Under the pieces are notes generated by a model. The model was not told the origin of the DNA. It ran no database searches and saw nothing but the letters and a program-made list of their open reading frames with translations. From positions 1 through 64,000 of the forward strand of contig JBALWS010000008.1 in NCBI GenBank assembly GCA_036960405.1: a stretch of DNA of 64,000 bases. Reading direction: 5' to 3'. The position numbers and the translations under genes were made by a program. This document shows positions 1 through 8,005 of the stretch, piece after piece (the first letter of the stretch is position 1; each line of letters starts with the position of its first letter). The stretch comes from Motiliproteus sp036960405. Lineage in GTDB: Bacteria > Pseudomonadota > Gammaproteobacteria > Pseudomonadales > Balneatricaceae.

Positions 1-70
1 GAATTACTTCAGGCTGTATAGGGAAGTGTCGCACTTGGGAGTTGAATTCGCGAGCCCCTTTCCCAGATAA

Positions 71-100
71 AAAAAGGCCGGACAATGGTCCGGCCTTTTT
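71..100 (-). terminator. Rho-independent terminator after fliS
   Basis: A perfect 13-bp inverted repeat (GGCCGGAC core with A/T flanks) encloses the loop AATG. The ends are runs of five A and five T, so it can work on both strands. It lies 15 bp beyond the fliS stop and should end the flaG-fliD-fliS transcript. Positions 1-70 to its left show no supported gene. Confidence 0.9.
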
Positions 101-115
101 ATCGATTATCGGAAG

Positions 116-511
116 TTATTTTTTGTGTTCGTCTGGGATCTCTAACCAACCGGCCTTAACCTCACCCAACAGCTTAGAGACCTCATCAAGGGCGACAACA
201 TCCAATTCACTGTTAGCGATAGCCAACCGTTGAATCATATAGTCATAAAGCGGGTCAAGATTTGCAGCTACTTCACCACCCTTTTCCAAGTCTAGCGAAC
301 CTTTCAGATGCACCAGTATTCGGCTGGCTTTATTAATCTGCTCGCCTTTACCGGCCATATCTTTCTGGCCGATCAGGCCTTTAGCCCGGACAATTGCGGT
401 CAGCGCACCATCAAACAACATGATTATCAACTGATGAGGCGACGCTTCATGAACTGCCGCATCCACGCCAACCGCCTTGTATTGATTAAGCGCTTTCTTG
501 CTATATGTCAT
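116..511 (-). CDS. fliS: FliS, flagellin export chaperone
   Basis: This 131-residue cytoplasmic protein matches the FliS family, which binds the disordered C-terminus of flagellin and prevents premature polymerisation before export. The N-terminus (ALNQYKAV) and the following helix (SPHQLIIMLFDGALTAI) are typical, and the length is normal. A TTG lies one codon upstream, but the ATG at 511 has an AAGG about 9 nt before it and gives the usual start. It follows fliD with a gap of only about 15 bp and is the last gene before a strong terminator, so it is the distal gene of the cap/chaperone unit. Confidence 0.95.
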   Translation of the reverse strand: MTYSKKALNQYKAVGVDAAVHEASPHQLIIMLFDGALTAIVRAKGLIGQKDMAGKGEQINKASRILVHLKGSLDLEKGGEVAANLDPLYDYMIQRLAIANSELDVVALDEVSKLLGEVKAGWLEIPDEHKK

Positions 512-526
512 CAAATTAAACCTTGT

Positions 527-3325
527 TTATTTTTGAGCGGTAAACGGAAGTCGATCAACCAGCCCATCTAGCGAACTACTGGTGGCATTAAGCGAACGAA
601 TGATCGCCTCCATGGCCAAAAATTGACTTTGAAGCATCGCGTGACGCGCTTCCATCTGCCGATCAAGTGTTGTTCTATCAGTATCAATATCGCTCAACTG
701 CTCATTCATTCGCGTTTCACGGGTAGCGATCAGGCCGTTATTTTCTAAGAATGTATTGAGAATATTATTAACTTCGTTGCCAAAGCCTTGAGCAATAGTA
801 ATCGTGGCGCTGGTCACACCTGCGGCGACTTCAAGACTCAACCCTGACAATGCACTGCCCAATTCTGGCAGCAGGATATTACCCGAACCAAAAGCCGCAA
901 CGCCATCGATAGTCCCCGCCACATCAACACCCGAAGTTGTGGCTAAGGCGTCACGTCCATTATCGGTATCAACACTGATACCTAGATTAGCAATTCCGCC
1001 CTGTAGATTACTGATATCGATCGATGATGCGGCTCCAGTCGTGGTCGAAGCAAAACTAAATTTATCATTAGCTGAGTCATAACTGGCTGTCGCCCCCACA
1101 CCCGCTCCATCCAACGCCAACTGCAACGCGGCTCGCACCTCTTCAGCGCTGTTGTAGGTGGCCCCTAAACTGATGGTTGCGAAACCGGTATCGGTCGTAA
1201 TATCAAATGCATAGCCGGTAGTATCCAACGGTGTAACAAAACTGTCGACTTCTCCAGCAACCTCAGCAGCCACCGAGAAGCCCAGATTGGCCATCTCAGC
1301 AGCGGCTGCTGTGACTTCAATCGTTGACGAGGTGCCGCTACTGTCGGAGGTGATGCTATAGCTATTGGAGCCTCCATCGTAACTGACACTGGCCCCCGTT
1401 AACGCACTGTCCAGCGCCCCCCTAATCTCTTCGGTGCTATTAAAGATCCCAGCGCCGTTACCAACATCAATAGACGCTAGGTCGACCGTCACATCGGCAC
1501 CATCAACCTTAACCGTCATACTGTAATCGCCCACACTGGTATCAAGCGCCGAAGTAAAGACTCCTGCAACATGCGCTGTCACGCCAGCATTTATCACCGA
1601 ACCAGCGGTTAAATTCGCACTGGTATCGGTCATCGGCTCAACAACAGCAGCCGAGTTAACAGCAGCAGCGGTAGCCCCTCCACCTAAAGCAAAGCGGTCC
1701 ACATCACTGCTGATATTTGAGAACTCAATCGTCGAGTTATCGCCATAGGTACGCGAAGTAGTGGTAAAACTTCCGCTAGCCGTGTCGTAGCTAATATCTA
1801 CAGCCGCTGCTACCGCACTGAGATTACTGTCACCATTAATCTGCGCCTGTAGATCGGCGATCAGCGCATCGGTATTGGCATAGTTGCCAGACAAGGTAAT
1901 GGTGTTACTGGTGGTGCCATCAACTTTGATCTGGAACGAATAATCTCCCGCACTGGTATCCAGCCCGCCCGCAAAAACACCGGTAGCCGTTGTCAGACCA
2001 AGGTCTGTCGCATCCGTCGCACTGATACTGCCACCTGCGGCATACCCCTTGGCCGGATCGGTGGTCACTACCACATCGTAGGTACCCGCTTGGGTCGAGG
2101 CAGAAGTTTTGACAATGCCAAGCCGGGCATCACTGGTCGAACTGGTACCGGCAAAGATATTAGTTAAGGCATTGAAGTTATTATCCAGCGCATCCTCAAA
2201 CAGGTCTTCGTTGATCTCCAGATCACCGCTGATCTGAGTCTGAATTCCGATAGTAGCCAGCGCAGTGTAGTTGCCATCAAGCCCTGTAATCGTCGAGGAG
2301 ATCAACGACCGAACCTGGTTGACCATGGTCTTGGTGGTTGGATCGCGCGACAACGAACCGAGGGTCTGATCTTCGGCATCTTCATCGACATCGGCAGGCG
2401 TAGTCAGGTTGCCAGTCTGCTCCAAAAAAATGTTATAAGCTTCGACAAAGTCACGCACGATCTGTTCGCCGAAGCTCTTATCGGCCTCAACACTAACGGT
2501 CATATTATCGTTGGCATCGGCCGAAATACCATTAAGAGTAAACTCCAGCCCGTCGATTACATCATCGATATTATTGGTGGAACGGGTAATATCAAGGCCA
2601 TTTAGCTTAAAGGCAGCGTCCACTCCGACGGTATTTTCAGCCATGGTTTGGCTTGCTTCATCAAATTGAAACGCCGATAGCCCAGAGGGCGCACCCTCAG
2701 TAACAGAGATTTTCATCTCGTTACTGGCACCCGATTCCGAAGTTAACTGAATGGCATAGCTGCCACTGGTCTCGATGACCGACGCCTGCACTCCGAAGTC
2801 GCCATTATTGATCGCATCACGGATGCCGTTGAGTGTGTTGTTAGACTCATCAATGGTCAGCGTCTTAGTTGCTTTTTCTGAGCCGGTGGCATCAAGGGTA
2901 GTAAATCCTGCATCCCAATCGCCGAAGCTAAAGGTCAGGGTACCGTTACCCACTACCGCATCAGCATCGCTAAATCCGGAAGCACTAAGCGAATGTGCCG
3001 AGGCCAACTTCGTCACATTGATGCTGTAATCACCAATCGCCGCACCAGGGTCAACAGACGTAGGCGTCACCAGAGTCGTATCGGCGAAGGCCACATTACG
3101 CGCATTGAAAGTATCGGCATCGGCCAGCAGGTTCATGCTGTCCTGAATACCCGTCATAGCACTGCGCAAGGCACCGTACCCCGAGATCTGAGTCTCGAGC
3201 GTCTTGGTTTTACTATCAAGAATAGTTTCTTTGGGTGCGCGTTCTGCCGCAATCAGACTATCGACCAGCGCGATGGTATCGATGCCCGAGCCACCGCCCA
3301 GTGAGGTGAGAATATTAGTAGCCAT
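527..3325 (-). CDS. fliD: FliD, flagellar filament cap protein (unusually long)
   Basis: FliD forms the cap at the filament tip under which flagellin folds. The N-terminal segment (ILTSLGGGSGIDTIALVDSL, FliD_N) and the C-terminal coiled-coil segment (about residues 845-930) are clear. The start ATG is preceded by GGAGG at 5 nt. At 932 residues it is much longer than usual (about 450-680). The extra length lies between about residues 450 and 800 and consists of three related repeats of about 90 residues, beginning LDTSAGDYS, LDTSVGDYS and LDTTGYAFD, with recurring SYD...STIE/SSID blocks. These resemble flagellin-hook IN-type beta modules and should be surface exposed. It sits between flaG and fliS. 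Confidence 0.95.
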   Translation of the reverse strand: MATNILTSLGGGSGIDTIALVDSLIAAERAPKETILDSKTKTLETQISGYGALRSAMTGIQDSMNLLADADTFNARNVAFADTTLVTPTSVDPGAAIGDYSINVTKLASAHSLSASGFSDADAVVGNGTLTFSFGDWDAGFTTLDATGSEKATKTLTIDESNNTLNGIRDAINNGDFGVQASVIETSGSYAIQLTSESGASNEMKISVTEGAPSGLSAFQFDEASQTMAENTVGVDAAFKLNGLDITRSTNNIDDVIDGLEFTLNGISADANDNMTVSVEADKSFGEQIVRDFVEAYNIFLEQTGNLTTPADVDEDAEDQTLGSLSRDPTTKTMVNQVRSLISSTITGLDGNYTALATIGIQTQISGDLEINEDLFEDALDNNFNALTNIFAGTSSTSDARLGIVKTSASTQAGTYDVVVTTDPAKGYAAGGSISATDATDLGLTTATGVFAGGLDTSAGDYSFQIKVDGTTSNTITLSGNYANTDALIADLQAQINGDSNLSAVAAAVDISYDTASGSFTTTSRTYGDNSTIEFSNISSDVDRFALGGGATAAAVNSAAVVEPMTDTSANLTAGSVINAGVTAHVAGVFTSALDTSVGDYSMTVKVDGADVTVDLASIDVGNGAGIFNSTEEIRGALDSALTGASVSYDGGSNSYSITSDSSGTSSTIEVTAAAAEMANLGFSVAAEVAGEVDSFVTPLDTTGYAFDITTDTGFATISLGATYNSAEEVRAALQLALDGAGVGATASYDSANDKFSFASTTTGAASSIDISNLQGGIANLGISVDTDNGRDALATTSGVDVAGTIDGVAAFGSGNILLPELGSALSGLSLEVAAGVTSATITIAQGFGNEVNNILNTFLENNGLIATRETRMNEQLSDIDTDRTTLDRQMEARHAMLQSQFLAMEAIIRSLNATSSSLDGLVDRLPFTAQK

Positions 3326-3410
3326 GACAACCTCCGACGCGCAAATTACCGCTTACAGATAGGTTAGCGGCCAGAACAAGCGAGTCATTATATATAAATA
3401 AAGCACGCTC

Positions 3411-3490
3411 TGTAGGAGATCAGTATCGGCGTTGATCGCTAAGTTTAACCAGCGCCTCTAATGTCCCGCTCAGGGGACCGGGCTCCTACA
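3411..3490. repeat. REP/REPIN-like inverted pair
   Basis: TGTAGGAG (3411-3418) and CTCCTACA (3483-3490) bound an 80-bp inverted element in the fliD-flaG gap. The right arm (GGGGACCGGGCTCCTACA) matches single copies at 6172-6199 and 15013-15040. The layout, two inverted short GC-rich palindromic units, is that of REP doublets (REPIN/BIME) of gammaproteobacteria. No transposase (RAYT) is present in the window. Confidence 0.6.
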
Positions 3491-3533
3491 AAAAGTAAAA
3501 ACAACTCCATGAAGGTTTTAAGCCAAACCGGGC

Positions 3534-3941
3534 TTACACCTTTTCGCTGAGCAGCATTCCCATGACACTGTCCAAGTGTTCACGAATAGCCAACGCTTCT
3601 TCGGTGGGGATCTGTCGGACCAACTCGTTGGTCTCACGGTCTGTCACCCGCACTACAACCTGCTCGGCGGAATCATCGACGCTAAATGCTAGGGCGCGCT
3701 GCCCCTCTTTCATAAACTGATTCAACTTTTCAACCGAAGCCTGCAATCTCTCCGCGGAGACCTTGGCCTGTTCAATCGATCCCTGGGCCGCTTCAGCCTT
3801 AGCCGCTGCATCCACCTGCTTCACCTGGCTTTCAGGCTCAACGGCTTGAGGCGCAGACTGAGCACTACCCTGGACCGAAGTAGCCTGCGGTTTTGGCTGC
3901 GCCGAAGCTGGAGCTGACGATATCCCGATTTGATCAACCAT
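3534..3941 (-). CDS. flaG: FlaG family flagellar protein
   Basis: The conserved C-terminal FlaG region is present at about residues 70-135 (LNQFMKEGQRALAFSVDD, then VVRVTDRETNELVRQIP and a short helix). The first 60 residues are low-complexity Ala/Gln/Pro. FlaG proteins influence filament length in Pseudomonas and Vibrio, though the mechanism is not settled. Two in-frame ATGs lie six bases apart. AGGAGG is only 1 nt before the first (3947) but 7 nt before the second (3941), so 3941 is the better start. A terminator separates it from fliC upstream, so flaG-fliD-fliS should have its own promoter; I could not identify it. Confidence 0.9.
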   Translation of the reverse strand: MVDQIGISSAPASAQPKPQATSVQGSAQSAPQAVEPESQVKQVDAAAKAEAAQGSIEQAKVSAERLQASVEKLNQFMKEGQRALAFSVDDSAEQVVVRVTDRETNELVRQIPTEEALAIREHLDSVMGMLLSEKV

Positions 3942-4055
3942 CTTCATTCCTCCTGAATTTGATCAGTTTTTAATATAACGCTTTTCTTCTGCTACAAACT
4001 AAAACGCCATATTAAAAACTAACCGTATCTTCTATTGATATTTTATTCATTATCT

Positions 4056-4090
4056 CAAAACAACACTGCCCCGCAAGGCGGGGCAGTGTT
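4056..4090 (-). terminator. Terminator downstream of fliC
   Basis: A perfect 13-bp stem (AACACTGCCCCGC and its complement) with a 3-nt loop lies 27 bp after the fliC stop. On the minus strand it is followed by TTTT. It isolates the abundant fliC transcript from flaG. Confidence 0.9.
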
Positions 4091-4116
4091 TCTAGCTGGA
4101 CTAACCTACCCCGGTG

Positions 4117-5832
4117 TTACTGGAGTAGAGACAGTACCTGCTGTGGTGCAGAGTTGGCTTGCGCCAGCATTGCAGTACCGGCCTGCTGCAGTACCTGAGC
4201 TCGGCTCAAGTTAGCCGATTCCGCCGCGAAGTCCGCATCTTCGATTCGTGAACGCGAGGCCGAAGCCGACTGAGAAACAGAACTCAGGTTGTTGACGGTG
4301 AAGTTTAGACGGTTGGTGACCGCACCCATCTCGCCTCGAGCTTCGTTGATGGTATCTAGCGCTTTATCGATAGTTTCAATCGCATTCTGAGCACCGGCAG
4401 CGGTGGAGATATCGATGGTCTCGATAGTGTCACCAGCGAAGGCGGCGCTGTTAGTGCGCTGCAAGCCTGTGATAGTTTCAGTCGCATCATTCATCACCAG
4501 AGAGATTTCGCCGCCAGACTGACTCTGAAGCGTCAGATCGGTAGCATCTGTTGAGGCAAACACGCCAGTCTCATCCGACTTTGCATTAATCGCTGCTACC
4601 AGCTGCGCCTGAGTACCACCTGCAGTCGCATCAATTTTAACGCCGTTGATCTGCAGATCGCCAGCAGCAGTAGCACCAGCCGCAGCACCTTGACCGGTGA
4701 TTGCGCCATCAGTCTGCGCATCAAGGCCTAGGACTTCTGCATCAACAGCAGTAGCGTAAGCAATATCAATATTGTCGCCATTGGCCGAGTTAGTGTCGTT
4801 CATCACCAGACTGAAGCTAGCCGAAGTAGCTGTCGCGATACCCAAAGCATCCAATGCGGCACCACCACCTGTCTCGGTAACGGTGATCGTCTCAGCATTC
4901 GCTGCAGACAAACTCAAGATATCCTGACCATCAGCATTCTGACTGATCGATGCAGTGATGGCTCCATCAGCCTGTTCATTAACTGCATCAGCCAATTCTT
5001 GCAGACTATTGGTATTTGAAACTACGAAGTTAACGTTTTTACCTTCATCATTTTCAACAGTCAGAGTAATAGACTCACCCGTGCCCAAAATACCATCGCC
5101 TGTCACGGTGCCAGTTACTTCTGCAAAAGCACTAGTCTCGACGCCTTCGATCTTGTCGTTAAACAGCGCCAGAGTGCTCTTCAGGTCGGTCACAGCAGCA
5201 AGCTCTGCCTGAGTGATGTCTTGGTTATTGATGGTAACGGTTGCACCAGCAATCGCAATACCACCAGAAAGGTCAGCGTCGGTAGACGCAGCACCAACCA
5301 CATCACCTTTAATCCCGCCCAAGCTATCGGCAGTGAACGACTGATCACCAAAATCAACACCGATTGTCTCGTTCGCTTCCGAACCGACCTGCAGCGAGGT
5401 CGCACCCAGCGATCCATCAAGAATATTCAAGCCGTTAAAGGTGGTGGTCTCGGCGATCCGAGTCAGCTCCTCTTTCAGCTGAGAAACCTCGGCGTTCAGG
5501 GAAGAACGGTTGCCTTCGGTGAAGGTACCAGATGCAGACTGGATGGATAGCTCACGCATCCGCTGCAGCATGTTGGTAGATTCCTGCAACGCGCCTTCCG
5601 CAGTCTGTACCATCGAGATACCGTCGTTGGCGTTACGAACCGCTTGGTCCAGACCACGAATCTGCGAGGTCAGGCCACTGGCAATTTGCAAACCGGCCGC
5701 ATCGTCGGCTGCGCTGTTGATCCGCTTACCCGAGGTCAGACGGTCCATTGCTTGACGCTGATCGTTCTGAGATATGTTCAGGTTACGCTGAGCGTTTAAC
5801 GACTGAACATTCGTGTTAATTACCATTGCCAT
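4117..5832 (-). CDS. fliC: FliC, flagellin
   Basis: This is the only flagellin gene in the window and encodes the filament subunit. The D0/D1 N-terminus (INTNVQSLNAQRNLNISQ, then LTSGKRINSAADDAAGLQIA) and the C-terminal D0/D1 helix (SRIEDADFAAESANLSRAQV...AMLAQANSAPQQVLSLLQ) are canonical. At 571 residues it has an enlarged central D2/D3 region with at least two flagellin-IN-like modules (SLQELADAVNEQADGAITAS and a TQAQLVAAINAKSDETGVFA segment). The start ATG has AGGAG 8 nt upstream. A sigma28 promoter lies about 110 bp upstream and a strong terminator follows, so it is a monocistronic late gene. FliS and the FliT-like product are likely export partners. Confidence 0.97.
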   Translation of the reverse strand: MAMVINTNVQSLNAQRNLNISQNDQRQAMDRLTSGKRINSAADDAAGLQIASGLTSQIRGLDQAVRNANDGISMVQTAEGALQESTNMLQRMRELSIQSASGTFTEGNRSSLNAEVSQLKEELTRIAETTTFNGLNILDGSLGATSLQVGSEANETIGVDFGDQSFTADSLGGIKGDVVGAASTDADLSGGIAIAGATVTINNQDITQAELAAVTDLKSTLALFNDKIEGVETSAFAEVTGTVTGDGILGTGESITLTVENDEGKNVNFVVSNTNSLQELADAVNEQADGAITASISQNADGQDILSLSAANAETITVTETGGGAALDALGIATATSASFSLVMNDTNSANGDNIDIAYATAVDAEVLGLDAQTDGAITGQGAAAGATAAGDLQINGVKIDATAGGTQAQLVAAINAKSDETGVFASTDATDLTLQSQSGGEISLVMNDATETITGLQRTNSAAFAGDTIETIDISTAAGAQNAIETIDKALDTINEARGEMGAVTNRLNFTVNNLSSVSQSASASRSRIEDADFAAESANLSRAQVLQQAGTAMLAQANSAPQQVLSLLQ

Positions 5833-5945
5833 GATGACTTCTCCTAAAGCAGTTCGCCTGCTTATATCAATTCGTCTTTTTTGAAACCTTAGCGAGGAGC
5901 ATTTGGTCTGGCTAAAATGCCCATCAAAATCTAATTCTGGTTAGG

Positions 5946-5972
5946 TTATCGACGCTGTTTCAAATCCCTTTA
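5946..5972 (-). promoter_or_regulatory. Sigma28 (FliA) promoter of fliC
   Basis: Read on the minus strand the site is TAAA (5972-5969), exactly 15 nt, then GTCGATAA (5953-5946). This is one mismatch from the FliA consensus TAAA-N15-GCCGATAA. It predicts transcription starting near 5938 and a leader of about 105 nt. The same -10 (GTCGATAA) and spacing occur before flgM. Confidence 0.88.
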
Positions 5973-6171
5973 ATTTTTTTTCCGTTGCGCGCTTCAAACC
6001 TTTTATTGCCGCATAATCCTTGTGCCTACATTGCTATCGACCTACCAATTGATCTCTTTAATCTCACAACCGAAAAGTTGATCCAGGTCATAATTCAAAC
6101 GCCTTGGGCTTTCTGAAACTGGCGCTAGTCTACGTCCTATATTGATACGACGATTGTCCCCAGCCATGACA

Positions 6172-6199
6172 AGCTCGCCGAGAGGACTCGGCTCCTACA
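6172..6199. repeat. REP-like element, single copy
   Basis: The sequence ending GGACTCGGCTCCTACA matches the right arm of the 3411-3490 element and the copy at 15013-15040. It can fold through CCGAG-agga-CTCGG. Confidence 0.55.
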
Positions 6200-6287
6200 T
6201 CAATGCAGTGCCTCTGGAGTTCTGGTTATAAAAGGTGACTGGTGTTAAATTCTCCACAAGCCTCATACCCAGACATAGAGCAACAAG

Positions 6288-6617
6288 ATGGCATTGAAAC
6301 CCTTGGATTCCAAAGCAGCCCAACAGTGCATCGTGTTGAGCAAATTGCTGTTAGAGCTGGCGCAAAAAGAGGAGTGGCAACGCTTCGAGGCGCTACTGGC
6401 CAAACGTGACCGGTTGCTCAAACCGATCGTTACGCAGGATTACGCCGCCAGCGATGCCGATGCGGTTCGAGGAATGGTCGGGCAGATCCAAGCACTGGAT
6501 AAACAGACTCAAAGCCTGGTCGAAACCAACAAGCACCGGGCACTGGAGAGCCTACGTGGTGATGCCACCAAAAAGAAAGCGGTGTCGGCGTATCAAAAAG
6601 CCCAGCGACGCTATTAA
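6288..6617 (+). CDS. FliT-like flagellar chaperone (tentative)
   Basis: This small, all-helical, charged 109-residue protein has no signal peptide. The segment LLLELAQKEEWQRFEALLAK followed by RDRLLKPI resembles the FliT family pattern (a helix ending in a D/E-W pair, then a heptad helix). FliT proteins chaperone FliD and in enterics antagonise FlhDC. The gene stands alone between fliC and flgL on the opposite strand to both, not next to fliS where FliT usually lies. The ribosome-binding site is weak (AGAG). It could instead be another flagellar chaperone; the assignment rests on pattern and context only. Confidence 0.55.
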   Translation: MALKPLDSKAAQQCIVLSKLLLELAQKEEWQRFEALLAKRDRLLKPIVTQDYAASDADAVRGMVGQIQALDKQTQSLVETNKHRALESLRGDATKKKAVSAYQKAQRRY

Positions 6618-6655
6618 CAACCAACCCAAAGAGGCTGAAAGAGACTCCCTAGAGT

Positions 6656-6681
6656 GCAAGGCTCCAATATTGAAGCCTTGC
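6656..6681. terminator. Hairpin between the convergent fliT-like gene and flgL
   Basis: An 8-bp perfect stem (GCAAGGCT / AGCCTTGC) with a 10-nt loop lies between two convergent genes, but T-tracts are poor on both sides. It is at best a weak terminator. Confidence 0.4.
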
Positions 6682-6686
6682 TTGAT

Positions 6687-7994
6687 TTACAGGAAATTAA
6701 ACAGCGACATCTGATTCACCCGTGAGAAGGTCTGCTGAGCGGCTTGCAATGCGACCTCCTGGAAACTGAACTTGGCGATGGCCGCCGCGTAGTCCAAATC
6801 CTCAAGATTCGACAACGCGGCTTGGGTGAAGATAGATAGGTCCGCATTGATCGACTCCTGATTCTGTAGCGTCACCAACCGCCCACCTAGCTGGGTTTGC
6901 GTTTCCAGCACACCATCCAGCGCAGCACCTATCTCATCGATCGCCTTAGCCATATCAGCAGCCAGCAGCTCGCGACTGGTCTGGTCGGTAATCGGCGTCT
7001 TCAATGCGGTAATCAGATCCTGCGCAACAGTCAATAAGGAGTGGCGAGGCTGCTCTGGCCTGATGGTGGTGGTCACGACATCACCATCGATCAAATTTGC
7101 GATAGAGTCACCCAGATCAAAACTTAATCCCGGAGGCGACATGTCCACGACAGAGGTCATTGCGGGCGCAACAGGTAGCGGTACCGCACCACTGCTAAGT
7201 GTGTTGCCATCACTATCCGCCAGCAAGTAGCTAGCAGGTGTCGCACCGACAGCCGCTGTCACCGTCAAGCTCAGATCCTGCTTGCCGTTAGCCGACACAT
7301 ATTGCTCGAACTCTGAGGTACCACCCACTTCAGTAGCGGCTATAACGCTAACACCAAAACCGACAGGTGCTGCGACTACAGGAGGAATCAACGGGGTTAA
7401 GACGCTATTGAGAAGATCAACCTCTACATCACTGGGTACCACCTGGAAGATATCACGCCCCGAATCGGTACTCTGAACATAGGAGGAGGATCCGGTTTGG
7501 ATTAAACGGGCCTCATCATCACCGAGGTAATCAAATCCACCCTGAGCGTTGGCGACAAAGGGCTCAGTGTGCCCCTTGGCACCAGCAAACAGGTACTCGC
7601 CCTGCGAATCCTTAGTATTCATCAGACCGAGGATAAACTGCTGCACCTGCTCAACTTCTGCCGCAATGCCGGCCCGGTTCTGATCGTTCATGGTGCCGTT
7701 GCTGCCACGGATTGCCAGCTCGCTAAGCCGGTCTCCGGCGTCTTTAATCTGCTGTAGGGTCAGTTCTTCAAGTTCCAGGCGGCGTTGCGACACGCTGATG
7801 TTTTCACTGAAGGTTTCATTAGCCACCAGTTCACGCTTGAATTTGAGAATCTGCGCCGCAGCAACCGGATCATCCGATGGACGATTAAGGTTCTTTCCGG
7901 TTGAGATCTGCTCTTGCGACCGGGCCAGATTGGTTTGTCCGGTTTGCATGTTCCGAACACCGTTGTTAAAAATCTGTAGACTAGAAACTCGCAT
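6687..7994 (-). CDS. flgL: FlgL, hook-filament junction protein 3
   Basis: FlgL (HAP3) joins the hook-associated FlgK ring to the filament. The flagellin-like N-terminus (RVSSLQIFNNGVRNMQTGQT, then QISTGKNLNRPSDDPVAAAQ) and the C-terminal helix (LSNLEDLDYAAAIAKFSFQE) are diagnostic. At 435 residues it is longer than the enteric protein (about 317), the extra sequence being a central variable domain. GGAG lies 7 nt before the ATG. It follows flgK with an 11-bp gap, so the two are co-transcribed. Confidence 0.95.
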   Translation of the reverse strand: MRVSSLQIFNNGVRNMQTGQTNLARSQEQISTGKNLNRPSDDPVAAAQILKFKRELVANETFSENISVSQRRLELEELTLQQIKDAGDRLSELAIRGSNGTMNDQNRAGIAAEVEQVQQFILGLMNTKDSQGEYLFAGAKGHTEPFVANAQGGFDYLGDDEARLIQTGSSSYVQSTDSGRDIFQVVPSDVEVDLLNSVLTPLIPPVVAAPVGFGVSVIAATEVGGTSEFEQYVSANGKQDLSLTVTAAVGATPASYLLADSDGNTLSSGAVPLPVAPAMTSVVDMSPPGLSFDLGDSIANLIDGDVVTTTIRPEQPRHSLLTVAQDLITALKTPITDQTSRELLAADMAKAIDEIGAALDGVLETQTQLGGRLVTLQNQESINADLSIFTQAALSNLEDLDYAAAIAKFSFQEVALQAAQQTFSRVNQMSLFNFL

Positions 7995-8005
7995 GACTCT
8001 GCTCC

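Larger units (their letters stand above)
5833..6287. other. fliC / fliT-like divergent intergenic region
   Basis: This 455-bp gap holds the fliC sigma28 promoter (5946-5972), a REP-like copy (6172-6199) and one TTGCCGC element (6006-6012) resembling the motif near the sigma54 flagellar promoters. I see no coding sequence and no clear promoter for the plus-strand gene. Confidence 0.6.
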
